Made by a program: the position numbers and the translations under genes. DNA of 64,000 nucleotides from Miltoncostaea oceani (GTDB lineage Bacteria; Actinomycetota; Thermoleophilia; Miltoncostaeales; Miltoncostaeaceae): positions 496,001 to 560,000 of the forward strand of contig NZ_CP064356.1 in NCBI RefSeq assembly GCF_018141545.1, given 5' to 3'. Within the stretch, counting starts at the first letter, position 1. Each line of letters starts with the position of its first letter. Shown here in pieces: positions 1 through 8,385 of the stretch. A model generated the notes under the pieces. That model worked only from the letters and a program-made list of their open reading frames with translations, was not told where the DNA came from and did not search any database.

Positions 1-2
1 GC

Positions 3-233
3 CTAGCCATGCGGCCTCCGGCGTCGGGTCACAACATAGATCGTGACGATCAGCACGATCAACCCCACCAGGGTCCCCCATCGCACCGCGCCGGGGCGCT
101 CGTCGCTCAGCAGGGTGATGACCCCGGCGCCCACGATGAGCGCTCCCGTCGCGAGCTGGAGCCGCCGGAACGGCCCCGGATCGGGCAGCGGGGGGCGGTC
201 GTCGTCGCGGGGCGTCCCCGGGTCGCCGGTCAC
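3..233 (-). CDS. Small two-helix membrane protein
   Basis: The 76-residue product starts at a GTG that overlaps the TGA of the upstream gene (GTGA), which is why this start is preferred to a longer reading. An N-terminal Pro/Asp-rich stretch is followed by two hydrophobic segments (about residues 25-43 and 52-69) separated by a short charged loop, and the C-terminus is arginine-rich (TRRRRPHG). A membrane hairpin with its basic end in the cytoplasm is the likely topology. I recognise no family. It is probably co-translated with the gene at 230-517. The stop lies two bases from the window edge, so nothing downstream can be seen. Confidence 0.7.
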   Translation of the reverse strand: MTGDPGTPRDDDRPPLPDPGPFRRLQLATGALIVGAGVITLLSDERPGAVRWGTLVGLIVLIVTIYVVTRRRRPHG

Positions 234-517
234 CCGTCGTCCTCGGGGAAGGCGTCGCGCAGCATCCGCTCGCGCCGCCGCGCGGTGAGCACCATCGCGC
301 CGAGGACGACGACGACGCCGATGATCGCCCCCCACGGCAGGTCGTCCGCCGTCCCCGTGGCGAACGCGACGACCACCACGACGACCACGACGAGCGCGCC
401 GACGGAGGCGATCGTGGTGACCGGGCCGCGCGCCGCCCACCGTGGCGTCCGGGGCCGTGCGGGCGGGGGCTCGCCGGGTGGGCGCGGCGGCGGGCGACGA
501 CGGTTCGGGGTCTCCAT
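230..517 (-). CDS. Small membrane protein, upstream partner of the edge gene
   Basis: This 95-residue protein has a basic, proline-rich N-terminus (residues 1-30), a first membrane segment formed by a run of valines (about 36-56), a short polar turn (GTADDLPWG), a second membrane segment (about 62-78) and a charged C-terminal tail ending in EDDG. The shared GTGA with the next gene indicates a two-gene operon of two-helix membrane proteins. No domain family is recognised, so function is unknown. It diverges from the chemoreceptor gene at 641 across about 120 bases. Confidence 0.75.
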   Translation of the reverse strand: METPNRRRPPPRPPGEPPPARPRTPRWAARGPVTTIASVGALVVVVVVVVAFATGTADDLPWGAIIGVVVVLGAMVLTARRRERMLRDAFPEDDG

Positions 518-640
518 GTGCGGAGGCTAGCGACGCGGCGTCGCGGGGCGCGCCGGCCCGCCCGTGCCTTTCATTCAAGCCGGGTCACGTTATTCCGATG
601 ACACGGGGGTAACCTCCACTCTCCCTCAAGGGGCACACTC

Positions 641-1816
641 ATGCGCATCGCCTCGTCACGGCGTGGCAGCGACGTCCTCGGCCAGGTGGCCGACCGGCTC
701 GACAGCCTCAACTCCCGGTGTGCCGCCGAGCTCGTCGCCGGCCTGCAGGCGATGGAGACCGGCGACCTGACCCGCCGCGTCACCCCGGTCACGACCCTCG
801 TCGACGACCGCTCCGGCGACCCCGCCGTCGACGCGGTGGTCGAGCGGATCAACGCCCTGATCCTGAACGTCCAGTCCGCCGTCGGCGCCTACAACACCGT
901 CTCGGCGGACTACGCCGCGGCCCTGGGCGACGCCTCGAGCCTGAAGCCGCTGCAGGCGCGCCTCGACTCGCTCACCGACAACTGCCTCGCCGGCCTCACG
1001 GAGGGCCTGTCGAAGCTGGCCTCCGGGGACCTCACGCACGTCGTCACCCCGGTGACCACCCCCGTGTCGGCGGCCCCCGGCGCGGAGCTCGGCACCCTCG
1101 CCTCCACCTTCAACGTCACTCTCGAGCGGATGCAGAGCTCGATCGAGGACTACAACCGGATGCGCGGCGAGCTCGGCACCGTCATCGACGAGATCCGCGG
1201 AATGGCGGGCAGCCTCGCCGCCGCGTCGCAGGAGATGTCCGCGACCGCCGAGGAGACGGGGTCGTCGGTCGACGGCATCGCCCAGCTGATGGTGGGCGTC
1301 GCCGAGGGCGCCGGCCGCCAGGACCAGATGATCGAGACGGCCGCCCGCGTCGGCGACGAGGCGGTGTCCCTGGCCTCCGAGGCCCGCGACGTGGCCGAGC
1401 GGGGCGTGCGCCTGACGGTCGAGATCGCCTCGATCGCCGACCAGACGAACCTCCTCGCCCTGAACGCCGCCATCGAGGCCGCCCGCGCCGGCGAGCAGGG
1501 CCGCGGCTTCGCCGTGGTCGCCGACGAGGTCCGCAAGCTCGCCGAGTCGGCGTCCGCGGCGTCCGAGCAGACGCGCGCGGCGTTCAGCGAGCTGGCCGGC
1601 AGCATCGAGCGCACCTCCGGGTGCGTGGACCAGCTCGCCGGTGCGACCCGCGAGGTCTCGGCCGTCACGCGCGAGACGCGGGCGACCGCCGAGCAGGTCT
1701 CCACGGCGACCCGCGAGACGAGCGCGGCCAGCCAGGAGGTCGCGGCCTCGAGCGAGCAGCTCGCCCGGACCGCCGAGCGGCTCGCCGAGTCGGTCGGGCG
1801 CTTCCAGGTCGGCTGA
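641..1816 (+). CDS. Methyl-accepting chemotaxis-type protein without membrane segments
   Basis: The last 180 residues contain the conserved chemoreceptor hairpin tip ([20 protein letters not shown] followed by [18 protein letters not shown]), which in this family binds CheA and CheW. The N-terminal half has no hydrophobic segment, so the receptor should be cytoplasmic. It consists of two copies of one unit of about 90 residues, each with the pattern LDSL..C.A.L..GL followed by GDLT..VTPVTT. These resemble HAMP modules used as a poly-HAMP signalling rod. No sensory domain is evident. At 391 residues it is shorter than transmembrane receptors. There are no che genes nearby. A strong hairpin terminator follows at 1824-1866. 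Confidence 0.92.
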   Translation: MRIASSRRGSDVLGQVADRLDSLNSRCAAELVAGLQAMETGDLTRRVTPVTTLVDDRSGDPAVDAVVERINALILNVQSAVGAYNTVSADYAAALGDASSLKPLQARLDSLTDNCLAGLTEGLSKLASGDLTHVVTPVTTPVSAAPGAELGTLASTFNVTLERMQSSIEDYNRMRGELGTVIDEIRGMAGSLAAASQEMSATAEETGSSVDGIAQLMVGVAEGAGRQDQMIETAARVGDEAVSLASEARDVAERGVRLTVEIASIADQTNLLALNAAIEAARAGEQGRGFAVVADEVRKLAESASAASEQTRAAFSELAGSIERTSGCVDQLAGATREVSAVTRETRATAEQVSTATRETSAASQEVAASSEQLARTAERLAESVGRFQVG

Positions 1817-1823
1817 ACCGGCA

Positions 1824-1866
1824 CGCCGGGCCGGGCGCCCCCCCTCCCGGGGCGCCCGGCCCGGCG
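1824..1866 (+). terminator. GC-rich hairpin terminator after the chemoreceptor gene
   Basis: An 18-base perfect inverted repeat (1824-1841 and 1849-1866) encloses a 7-base pyrimidine loop just after the chemoreceptor stop. There is no T-tract, which is common for hairpin terminators in very GC-rich actinobacteria. It separates this gene from the operon beginning at 1946. Confidence 0.75.
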
Positions 1867-1945
1867 GGTGCCGTCCCCGGTGCCCGATGGTCTGCCCGGA
1901 AGGGCCTGCCCGGCCGCGACGGCCGGGGGTACGATCGGCCGGGAG

Positions 1946-3457
1946 ATGACCGTCCCGCCCGCAGGGCGCACGCGCATCGGCGCGTGGCCCGGACGCGTGG
2001 ATCCCGCCGACGCGCGCGCCGACCCTCCGCGGCCCGAGCCCGCCGCCGCGCACCCCCTCCTCGCCCTGCAGCGCGCCGGCGGCAACGCCGCGCTCAGCCG
2101 CCTGATCGCGGGCCGCGGCGGCGTGCTCGCCCGCGACCCGGACCCGGACGCCGGGGCCGCGCCGCCCGCCGACCTCGTCGCGTTCATGGGCATGTCGTAC
2201 GTCTTCAAGGACGTGAAGCCGACGACCGGGGGCGGGCTCTTCGACCTCGCCTACGAGCCGACGACCGGTGACATGGTGGTCACCGTGAAGATCCACTTCG
2301 ACTTCCGGGACGGCAACCTGCTCGACCCGACGTGGCTGACGGCGGTCGGCGGGTTGCCGGGCGTGATCGCGAAGGGGTGGACGATCGACCAGTTCATCTG
2401 GTCCGACGACGAGAAGGCCGCGTGGTCGGCGAGCGCGATCGCCCAGATCCAGGAGGTCTGGAGCGAGCGGTTCGTCTTCTTCTCGCAGAAGCCCGGGTGG
2501 GAGTCCCTGCCCCCGGTGAACGTGCGGGTCGTGGTGGCGGAGTCGCCGAAGACGGGGCCGGGGAAGGCCCAGTGGGTGGTGGCCGTCAACAAGTGGCCCG
2601 ACGACGCGGGCATGACGGAGGCGATGACCTGGTCCGGGGTGCGGGGCGACCAGAACACGGGCCGCCTGCACGAGAGCTCGGCGGACGCGGGCGGGGCGGG
2701 CGACCCCGACTCCGTCCACCGCACGCGCACCACCGGATCGCGCGCCCGCTACGGCCAGGTGGACACCGACAACCCCGGCACGATCTCCTTCCCGAAGGGC
2801 GGGGCGGACCTGACGCCGGAGGACGCGACGCGCCTGCAGACCTTCGGGGCGACCCTCGGGGCCCCCGACATCCCGCCGTTCCCCGTCACCGTGACGGGCC
2901 ACGCCAGCGCCGAGGGCGAGGAGGAGCGCAACTTCACGCTGTCGCGCCGGCGGGCGGACGCCGTCGCCGACGCGATCGTGAAGGGGTCGCCGCACCGGAC
3001 GCCGGAGGTGCGGGCGGAGGGCGAGGCGGGCGCCGCGCCCGACGACCCGGCGTGGCGGATCGTGCGCATCACCGTGGGGGCGTTCGAGGCGACGCGCACC
3101 GTGGTCGTCCACGAGTTCGGCCACATGCTCGGCCTCGACGACGAGTACCCGACCGAGGACCCCGCCGTCCCCGGGGGGCCCGCCACCGCCCGTCCCGTCG
3201 GCGCCCGCCCCGACCACTCGGCCCTGGCGGAGCGCCTCATCCCGGGGCAGCAGCCGATCCAGGCGCACCACGACGAGAGCATCATGAGCAACGGCGACGA
3301 GGTCCGGCCGTACCACTACGTCACGTTCCTGGAGGCCCTCGGCACCATCACCGGCACGACGGGCACCTGGGGCGTCCGCCCGGCGCCGCCGAAGGTCACC
3401 GGCCCGGGTGACTTCCCGGTCCCCGCGCCGTCGCCCGACGGCTCGCTGCCGGCATGA
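1946..3457 (+). CDS. LQ..GGNAA-leader protein with OmpA-like and HEXXH metallopeptidase motifs
   Basis: From the ATG at 1946 the product is 503 residues; an upstream in-frame ATG at 1868 is less likely. Residues about 36-54 carry a leader (HPLLALQRAGGNAALSRLI) of the LQR.AGN.AV..LL type that recurs in actinobacterial DUF4157-like proteins and in cargo linked to extracellular contractile injection systems. A middle domain is unrecognised. Residues about 275-350 look OmpA-like (VTGHASAEGE, then LSRRRADAV). At residues 389-393 HEFGH followed by MLGLDDEY matches a zinc metallopeptidase site. No signal peptide is seen. Its stop overlaps the next start (ATGA). An injected or released peptidase is inference, and no injection-system structural gene is in the window. 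Confidence 0.85.
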   Translation: MTVPPAGRTRIGAWPGRVDPADARADPPRPEPAAAHPLLALQRAGGNAALSRLIAGRGGVLARDPDPDAGAAPPADLVAFMGMSYVFKDVKPTTGGGLFDLAYEPTTGDMVVTVKIHFDFRDGNLLDPTWLTAVGGLPGVIAKGWTIDQFIWSDDEKAAWSASAIAQIQEVWSERFVFFSQKPGWESLPPVNVRVVVAESPKTGPGKAQWVVAVNKWPDDAGMTEAMTWSGVRGDQNTGRLHESSADAGGAGDPDSVHRTRTTGSRARYGQVDTDNPGTISFPKGGADLTPEDATRLQTFGATLGAPDIPPFPVTVTGHASAEGEEERNFTLSRRRADAVADAIVKGSPHRTPEVRAEGEAGAAPDDPAWRIVRITVGAFEATRTVVVHEFGHMLGLDDEYPTEDPAVPGGPATARPVGARPDHSALAERLIPGQQPIQAHHDESIMSNGDEVRPYHYVTFLEALGTITGTTGTWGVRPAPPKVTGPGDFPVPAPSPDGSLPA

Positions 3458-3843
3458 CCGGCGTGGGCGACCCGCCCCTCCCCGACGGGGCCCTGGTGCA
3501 GTCCGTGTTCACGGCGGAGGGGGTCTCGTCGGGCTGGCGCGTCTGGGACGACGGGCGCCACGAGAGCATGCGCGACGGCGGCGACTGGACGGCCGCGCCG
3601 CCGCTCGGCCCGGAGGCGGTCGCGGAGGTCCGGCGGGTGCTGGCCGAGGCCGGCCTCGCGTCGATCGCGGGCGTCCACGACGACCCGGAGGTGCGCGGGG
3701 GCGGCGGGGTGCTGCGCTTCGCGGCGGCCGCACCGGGGGGCCCGTTCGTCGTGGAGCTCCGCGACGGCGTGTCGCCCGCCCCCCTCGAGCGGCTGGTGGC
3801 GCGGCTCGTCCCGATCCTCGCGGGTCGCGGCCCCGGCGCGTGA
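3454..3843 (+). CDS. Unknown 129-residue protein, coupled to the metallopeptidase
   Basis: The ATG overlaps the TGA of the preceding gene (ATGA) and its own TGA overlaps the next GTG, so it is the middle cistron of a tightly coupled trio. The protein has no signal peptide or membrane helix. It seems to be one compact alpha/beta domain: an N-terminal part with GWRVWDDGRHESM, a helix EAVAEVRRVLAEAGLASI, and a C-terminal helix PLERLVARLVPIL. I recognise no family. Its position next to a peptidase allows an immunity or inhibitor role, but nothing in the sequence proves this. Confidence 0.8.
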   Translation: MTGVGDPPLPDGALVQSVFTAEGVSSGWRVWDDGRHESMRDGGDWTAAPPLGPEAVAEVRRVLAEAGLASIAGVHDDPEVRGGGGVLRFAAAAPGGPFVVELRDGVSPAPLERLVARLVPILAGRGPGA

Positions 3844-4499
3844 GCGGCCCCGCGGCGTCGCGCCTGGCGCTGGCGCTGCCGTGCCTGCTCCAGGCGCCCG
3901 CCGCACCGGACCCGCCGCCGGGCGGCCACCCGCTGATCGTGTTCCTCCACGGCGTCGGCGAGCGCGGGGACGGCGTGGGCACCCTCGACCGGCTCCTCGC
4001 GCACTCCCTGCCGGCGGTCGCGGCACGCGGCGAGCTGCCCGACGCCGGGGGCGGGCCGTCGCCGTTCCTGGTCGCGTCGCCGCAGACCGCGGGGTCCTGG
4101 GCCGACGAGGCGGAGCGGGTGGGGGAGGTGATCGCGGCGCTCGTCGCCGGCCACGGGGCGGACCCGGCGCGGGTGCACGTGACGGGCATCAGCCTCGGCT
4201 CCGTCGGCGCCTGGGAGGTCGCGGCGCGGGTGCCGGGGGTCGCGTCGATCGCGCCGGTCTCGTGGGCGATCCCCGACGTCGCGGCCGCGGTGGGCGTGCC
4301 GGCGTGGGTGGAGGTCGGGGCGCGCGACGAGTTCGTCGACGCGGACGAGGTGCGGCGCGCGCTGTTCGCGACGCGGCCGGAGGACGAGCGGACCCGTCTG
4401 CGGGTCGATCCCGACGGGGCCCACGTGGGCGCCTACTGGGACCACGTGTACCGGGGGGCGGAGCTCTACGAGTGGCTGCTCCGCTGGAGGTCCGCCTGA
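3840..4499 (+). CDS. Alpha/beta hydrolase (esterase, PHB depolymerase-like)
   Basis: The GTG overlaps the stop of the preceding gene and gives 219 residues. HPLIVFLHGVGERGDG is the oxyanion-hole strand and loop of predicted esterases and phospholipases of the poly(3-hydroxybutyrate) depolymerase type. VTGISLGSVGAWEVA holds the nucleophile elbow G-I-S-L-G. An aspartate in GARDEFVDADE and a histidine in PDGAHVGAYWD are the likely rest of the triad. There is no clear signal peptide, although the N-terminus is mildly hydrophobic (LALALPCLL). Its last 34 bases overlap the convergent decarboxylase gene. The substrate is unknown. Confidence 0.88.
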   Translation: MSGPAASRLALALPCLLQAPAAPDPPPGGHPLIVFLHGVGERGDGVGTLDRLLAHSLPAVAARGELPDAGGGPSPFLVASPQTAGSWADEAERVGEVIAALVAGHGADPARVHVTGISLGSVGAWEVAARVPGVASIAPVSWAIPDVAAAVGVPAWVEVGARDEFVDADEVRRALFATRPEDERTRLRVDPDGAHVGAYWDHVYRGAELYEWLLRWRSA

Positions 4500-5908
4500 G
4501 CGACGCCGCGGTGGGCGGCGAGGACCTCGGCGACGGTGCGGTCGACGTCGTCGGGGCCGGTGCGCCAGTTGCTCACGGAGATGCGGATGCCGGCGACGCC
4601 GCGCCACACGGTGCCGCTCGGGAAGGCCGTCCCCCCGGCCTGGACGGCGGCGAGCACCCGCCGGGTGTGGGCGTCGTCGTCGCGGTCGCCGGGGTCGCGG
4701 AGGGCGACGACCACCTGGTTCAGCCGGCACCCGAGCACGGTGACGCCGTCGGCGGCGCCGAGGCGCTCGGCGTACCGCTCGGCCATCGCGCAGCACCGCT
4801 CGACCACCTCGGCGACCCCGGTGCGCCCGAGCTGGCGGATCGCGGCGTACACGGGGACGCCGCGGGCGCGTCGCGAGAGCTCGGGGGTGACGTCGACGGG
4901 GTCGCGGAGGCCGCCGTCGTCGCCGTCCGGCAGGTACGCGGCGCGCACCCCCATCGCCCGCCGGTGGGCGGCGACGTCGGCGCAGATCGCGAGCCCGCAG
5001 TCGTACGGCGTGTTGAGCCACTTGTGGGCGTCCGTCGCCCACGAGTCGGCGCGCTCGGCCCCGGCGACGAGCGTCCGGCGCGCGGGGGCGGCGCGGGCCC
5101 ACAGGCCGAACGCGCCGTCCACGTGGAGCCACGCGCCGTCCCGGCCGTGCGCGTCGAGCGCGTCGGCGATCGCGTCGAGGGGGTCGATGCCGCCGCCGTT
5201 GACGTTGCCGGCCTGGGCGCACACGACGACCGGCCCGTCGAGGCGGGCGAGGGTGGCGGCGAGGGCGTCCGGCCGCATCCGGCCGGCGTCGTCGGCGGCG
5301 ACGACGTGGGCCGTCGCGCCGCCGAGGCCGAGGAGCCGCAGCGCGACGTCGACGGTGTCGTGGCGTTGCGCGCCGACGACGACGTGCACCCGCGGGGCGC
5401 CCTGCAGCCCGTCGCGCTCGACGTCCCAGCCGTGGTGGTCGAGCACCCGCCCGCGTGCCGCGGCGAGGCACACGGTGTTCGCCGTCTGGCCGCCGGTCAC
5501 GAACCCGACCGACGCGGCGCGCGGCAGGTCCAGCAGCTCCAGCACCCACCCGGCGGCGACCTGCTCGATCATCGTCGTGGCCGGGAACGGCTCCGCCATG
5601 GCGCAGTTCTGGTCCCAGGCGCTGACGAGCCAGTCGGCGGCGATGGGCGCGGGCATCGCCCCGCCGATCACCCAGCCGTGGAAGCGCCCGGAACCCGTCG
5701 CCATGAGGCCGGGCTCGGCGCGCGCCGCCAGGTCGCGCACGACCTCCGCCGCGTCCTCCCCGTGCTCGGGGAGCGGCCCGTCGAACGCGGCCAGCATCGC
5801 GTGCGCGTCCCGGCGGGGGCCGACGGGGCGGCGGTCGAGCCCGTCCAGCCACTCCCGGGCGGCATGCGCCGCGGCCGCGAGCGCGGGGTCGTAGGGGGAC
5901 GGGGGCAC
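4466..5908 (-). CDS. Group II PLP-dependent decarboxylase (aromatic amino-acid type)
   Basis: The protein belongs to the pyridoxal-phosphate group II decarboxylases, which remove the carboxylate of aromatic or acidic amino acids. The Schiff-base lysine lies in TDAHKWLNTPYD, the aspartate binding the pyridine nitrogen in LHVDGAFG, and GRFHGWVIGGAMP is a typical N-terminal motif. The GTG at 5908 gives 480 residues, normal for the family. The frame stays open further upstream, but that part is arginine-rich and unlike the family. No transporter or partner gene identifies the substrate. Confidence 0.93.
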   Translation of the reverse strand: MPPSPYDPALAAAAHAAREWLDGLDRRPVGPRRDAHAMLAAFDGPLPEHGEDAAEVVRDLAARAEPGLMATGSGRFHGWVIGGAMPAPIAADWLVSAWDQNCAMAEPFPATTMIEQVAAGWVLELLDLPRAASVGFVTGGQTANTVCLAAARGRVLDHHGWDVERDGLQGAPRVHVVVGAQRHDTVDVALRLLGLGGATAHVVAADDAGRMRPDALAATLARLDGPVVVCAQAGNVNGGGIDPLDAIADALDAHGRDGAWLHVDGAFGLWARAAPARRTLVAGAERADSWATDAHKWLNTPYDCGLAICADVAAHRRAMGVRAAYLPDGDDGGLRDPVDVTPELSRRARGVPVYAAIRQLGRTGVAEVVERCCAMAERYAERLGAADGVTVLGCRLNQVVVALRDPGDRDDDAHTRRVLAAVQAGGTAFPSGTVWRGVAGIRISVSNWRTGPDDVDRTVAEVLAAHRGVAQADLQRSSHS

Positions 5909-6220
5909 CGGGGCCGGCCCGCTCAGCCGGGCGGGGGCGCGTCGGCGCCGCGCGCGCCGACCGGGTCGTGGGTGCGTGCGGGGGTCGCCACGTGGTCCCT
6001 GTCCCGTTCCGTCCTCGGCCACCGGGCGCCGTCTCGCGGGCGCCCCGGTCGAGGCTACCCCGGGTGCAGCGGGCCGGGCAACGCCCCGCCCGGTCCGGCG
6101 GTTTCCCCTCCCCAGGGATCGGGGCCGGCCCGGTCGCCGCCCCCGTCCCGCCCCCCGACACTCCCGTCGACCACGGCGCGGGCGTGTCGTCCGCGCCACC
6201 GGGGATCCGCGGAGGGGCCC

Positions 6221-6972
6221 ATGGGCACGGAGGAGCTGCTGTGGATGCTCGCGCCCGCCGTCGGGACCGCGGCCGGGGGCTGGCCATCCTGATCGGGAGC
6301 CCCGGCTCGGGCCGTGCCCTGGACCTGCTCCTCGGCTCCACGGCCGGCGTGATGCTCGCGGCGTCCTGCTTCAGCCTGCTGGTGCCCGCCCTCGAGCGCG
6401 GCACGCTCGGGGAGGTCGCCGCCGGGTTCGCCCTCGGGGGGGCGACGATGGCGGCGCTCGACCTGCGGATACCGCACGCCCACGAGCGGTTCACCGAGCG
6501 CGGCGGCGTCGACCCGGGCCGGGTGGGGCCCCGGCGGCGGGCGACCCTCCTCCTCACCGCGCTGACGATCCACAACATCCCCGAGGGGCTCGCGGTGGGG
6601 GTGGCCTTCGCCGCCGGCGGGGCCGGGCTCGGCGTCCCCGTCGCGCTGGCGATCACGATCCAGAACGTCCCGGAGGGCTTCGTCGCGGCGGTGCCCCTGC
6701 TCGACGCCGGCGTGCGCCGCACGCAGGTGGCGGCGATCGGGGCGGCCACCGGGCTGGTCGAGCCCCCCGCCGCCCTCGCGGGCTTCGCGGCCCTCAGCGT
6801 CGCGGGCGTCCTGCTCCCCGCCGGGATGGCCTTCGCGGCGGCGGCGATGGTCTACGTGGTGGTGGACGAGCTGCTCCCCGAGTGCTTCGCCCGCGGCAAC
6901 GAGCGCGCGGCGACGCTCGCGCTGCTGGCCGGGTTCCTCCTCATGCTGACGCTCGACCGCGCGTTCTCCTGA
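6221..6972 (+). pseudogene. ZIP-family metal transporter with an apparent one-base frameshift
   Basis: GGAGG at 6211-6215 is well placed before the ATG at 6221, and the first 18 codons read like the start of a ZIP transporter, but this frame stops at TGA 6290-6292. From about 6280 the next frame continues a full ZIP protein (GLAILIGSP onward) to 6972. One extra G in the five-G run at 6275-6279 would join both into about 250 residues. The body has about seven hydrophobic segments and the two ZIP metal-site motifs, TIHNIPEGLAVG and TIQNVPEGFVAA, with their His, Asn and Glu ligands. ZIP proteins import zinc, iron or manganese. The break may be a sequence error or a real lesion. Confidence 0.85.
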
Positions 6973-7125
6973 CCGCGTCCGGGCCGGGCCCCCGGCCCCG
7001 CTCCGGGCGGGTCCACGCGGGCGCACGGGAATCCGGCAGCGGGCGTCCGCGTCCCCTCGGATGGAGCGGACGCGGCGCGGTGGGACGCTCGCCGCGATGT
7101 CCGCAGCCGATGATCGGGGTCGTCC

Positions 7126-8022
7126 ATGACCGGGATGCGGGGGACGGGGAGGCGCCGCCTGCGGCGCGCGGCGGTGGGTCTGGTCGCCGCGGCGGCGGTG
7201 GTCGCGCCCACCCACGGGGTCGCCTCGACGGCGAGCACCGACGGGGCGACGATCACGATCACCGGAGGCGACGAGTGGTCGTCGATCGTCACGGGCGGCG
7301 GGCTCGGGGCGAGCCTCATCCGTGACGGCGCCGGGATCTCCGCGGGCGCCGGCTGCACCCCGCAGGACCCGACCACCGTCCACTGCGGGACGCTGTTCGG
7401 CCGCCGGATCGACGCCGACCTCGGCGGGGGCGACGACACCATCGGCACGCTCGCGGGGTTCCTCGGCGTCGTCCACGGCGGGCCGGGCGACGACGAGATC
7501 AACGGCGACTCCGAGGCGAACAGCCTGTACGGCGACGCCGGTGACGACGTCATCCACGGGGGCCACGGCGGCGACGTCCTCGACGGCGGACCGGGCCACG
7601 ACCGGCTCTACGGCGACTCCCTCACCGTCGAGGCGGGGGGCGGCGACACCATCAACGCCCGCGACGGGGAGGCCGACGAGGTCTCGTGCGGCGTGGGCTC
7701 CGACGTCGTCATCGCCGACAGGGAGGACACGACCTACGCCGGGTGCGTCCGGGTGGACCTGCCGCCGCCGCCGGCGCTGCCGACGATGACGACGGCGCAG
7801 GCCCGCCACTGGACGGACCACGCCCTGCGGTCCTGGTACGTGGCGTGGCGACGGGGGACGGACCGGACCCTCGGCGTCCCGCGCCGCCTGTCGCGGACCG
7901 CCGTCGGGTTCCCCGGCGTCTCGGTGCGCCACCGCGGCGTGACCCTCCGCGGGTGGGTGCGGGTGGCGTACCGCCTGGAGGGCGGGACGGTCCGGGTGCG
8001 CCCGACCGGCGTCCTCCGCTGA
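7126..8022 (+). CDS. Secreted RTX-type calcium-binding repeat protein
   Basis: A twin-arginine-rich N-terminus and hydrophobic stretch ending in A-S-T-A-S (about residues 8-36) form a signal peptide. Residues about 105-175 carry haemolysin-type nonapeptides such as GGPGDDEINGD, GDAGDDVIHGG and GGPGHDRLYGD, which in this family fold into a calcium-binding beta roll. Two cysteine-containing loops flank the repeats. The C-terminal 90 residues are basic and unrelated to RTX toxins. There is no type I secretion gene nearby, so Sec or Tat export is more likely. A bidirectional terminator follows. Confidence 0.88.
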   Translation: MTGMRGTGRRRLRRAAVGLVAAAAVVAPTHGVASTASTDGATITITGGDEWSSIVTGGGLGASLIRDGAGISAGAGCTPQDPTTVHCGTLFGRRIDADLGGGDDTIGTLAGFLGVVHGGPGDDEINGDSEANSLYGDAGDDVIHGGHGGDVLDGGPGHDRLYGDSLTVEAGGGDTINARDGEADEVSCGVGSDVVIADREDTTYAGCVRVDLPPPPALPTMTTAQARHWTDHALRSWYVAWRRGTDRTLGVPRRLSRTAVGFPGVSVRHRGVTLRGWVRVAYRLEGGTVRVRPTGVLR

Positions 8023-8052
8023 CACGCGGGCCCCGGGGCGGCCCCGGAACGG

Positions 8053-8080
8053 CGAGAGCCCGCTCGTGAGCGGGCTCTCG
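8053..8080. terminator. Bidirectional hairpin terminator
   Basis: A 13-base perfect inverted repeat (8053-8065 and 8068-8080) lies between the rightward RTX-type gene and the leftward tRNA genes, where a terminator serving both directions is expected. The rightward side is followed by a short pyrimidine stretch, TCTTC. Confidence 0.75.
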
Positions 8081-8087
8081 TCTTCAG

Positions 8088-8162
8088 CGGGAGTGACGGG
8101 ACTCGAACCCGCGGCCTCCGGATTGACAGTCCGGTGCTCTAACCAATCTGAGCTACACCCCC
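8088..8162 (-). tRNA. tRNA-Asp (GTC)
   Basis: A 75-base cloverleaf on the minus strand has a 7-bp acceptor stem GGGGGTG / CACTCCC with one G-T pair, the D-arm GCTC...GAGC, the anticodon stem CCGGA / TCCGG around the loop CTGTCAA (anticodon GTC) and the T-loop TTCGAGT. The discriminator is G, as usual for Asp. No CCA is encoded. Confidence 0.97.
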
Positions 8163-8190
8163 AGCGACGCAGCGCGGGACGGACGGAGAA

Positions 8191-8268
<78 letters not shown>

Positions 8269-8385
8269 CGTACGGCGACGGCGAACGATACCAGCCGGGG
8301 GCCCGCCGTCGCAGGCGGCGCGGGGGGATGACCCCGCGGGCCCCCGCGCGGTAGTTTCCCGGCGTCCCGGGCGAGGAGACCAGGC

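Noticed and set aside
360-400. GAC/ACC repeat tract in the small membrane-protein gene
   Set aside because: It encodes a poly-valine membrane helix and needs no other explanation.
656-3316. A very long minus-strand reading frame opposite the chemoreceptor and metallopeptidase genes
   Set aside because: It is Arg/Gly/Ala/Pro-rich with no domain and lies opposite clear plus-strand proteins; long antisense frames are expected at this GC content.
4536-6292. Plus-strand frames across the decarboxylase gene
   Set aside because: They translate as Ser/Arg/Pro-rich noise; the minus strand has a full PLP-decarboxylase.
6290-6292. Selenocysteine at the TGA in the ZIP gene
   Set aside because: The downstream homologous sequence is in another frame, so TGA readthrough would not restore the protein; a missing base fits better.
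7440-7620. Short tandem DNA repeat or CRISPR-like array
   Set aside because: The repetition is at protein level (RTX-type GD repeats); DNA units vary and no spacers exist.
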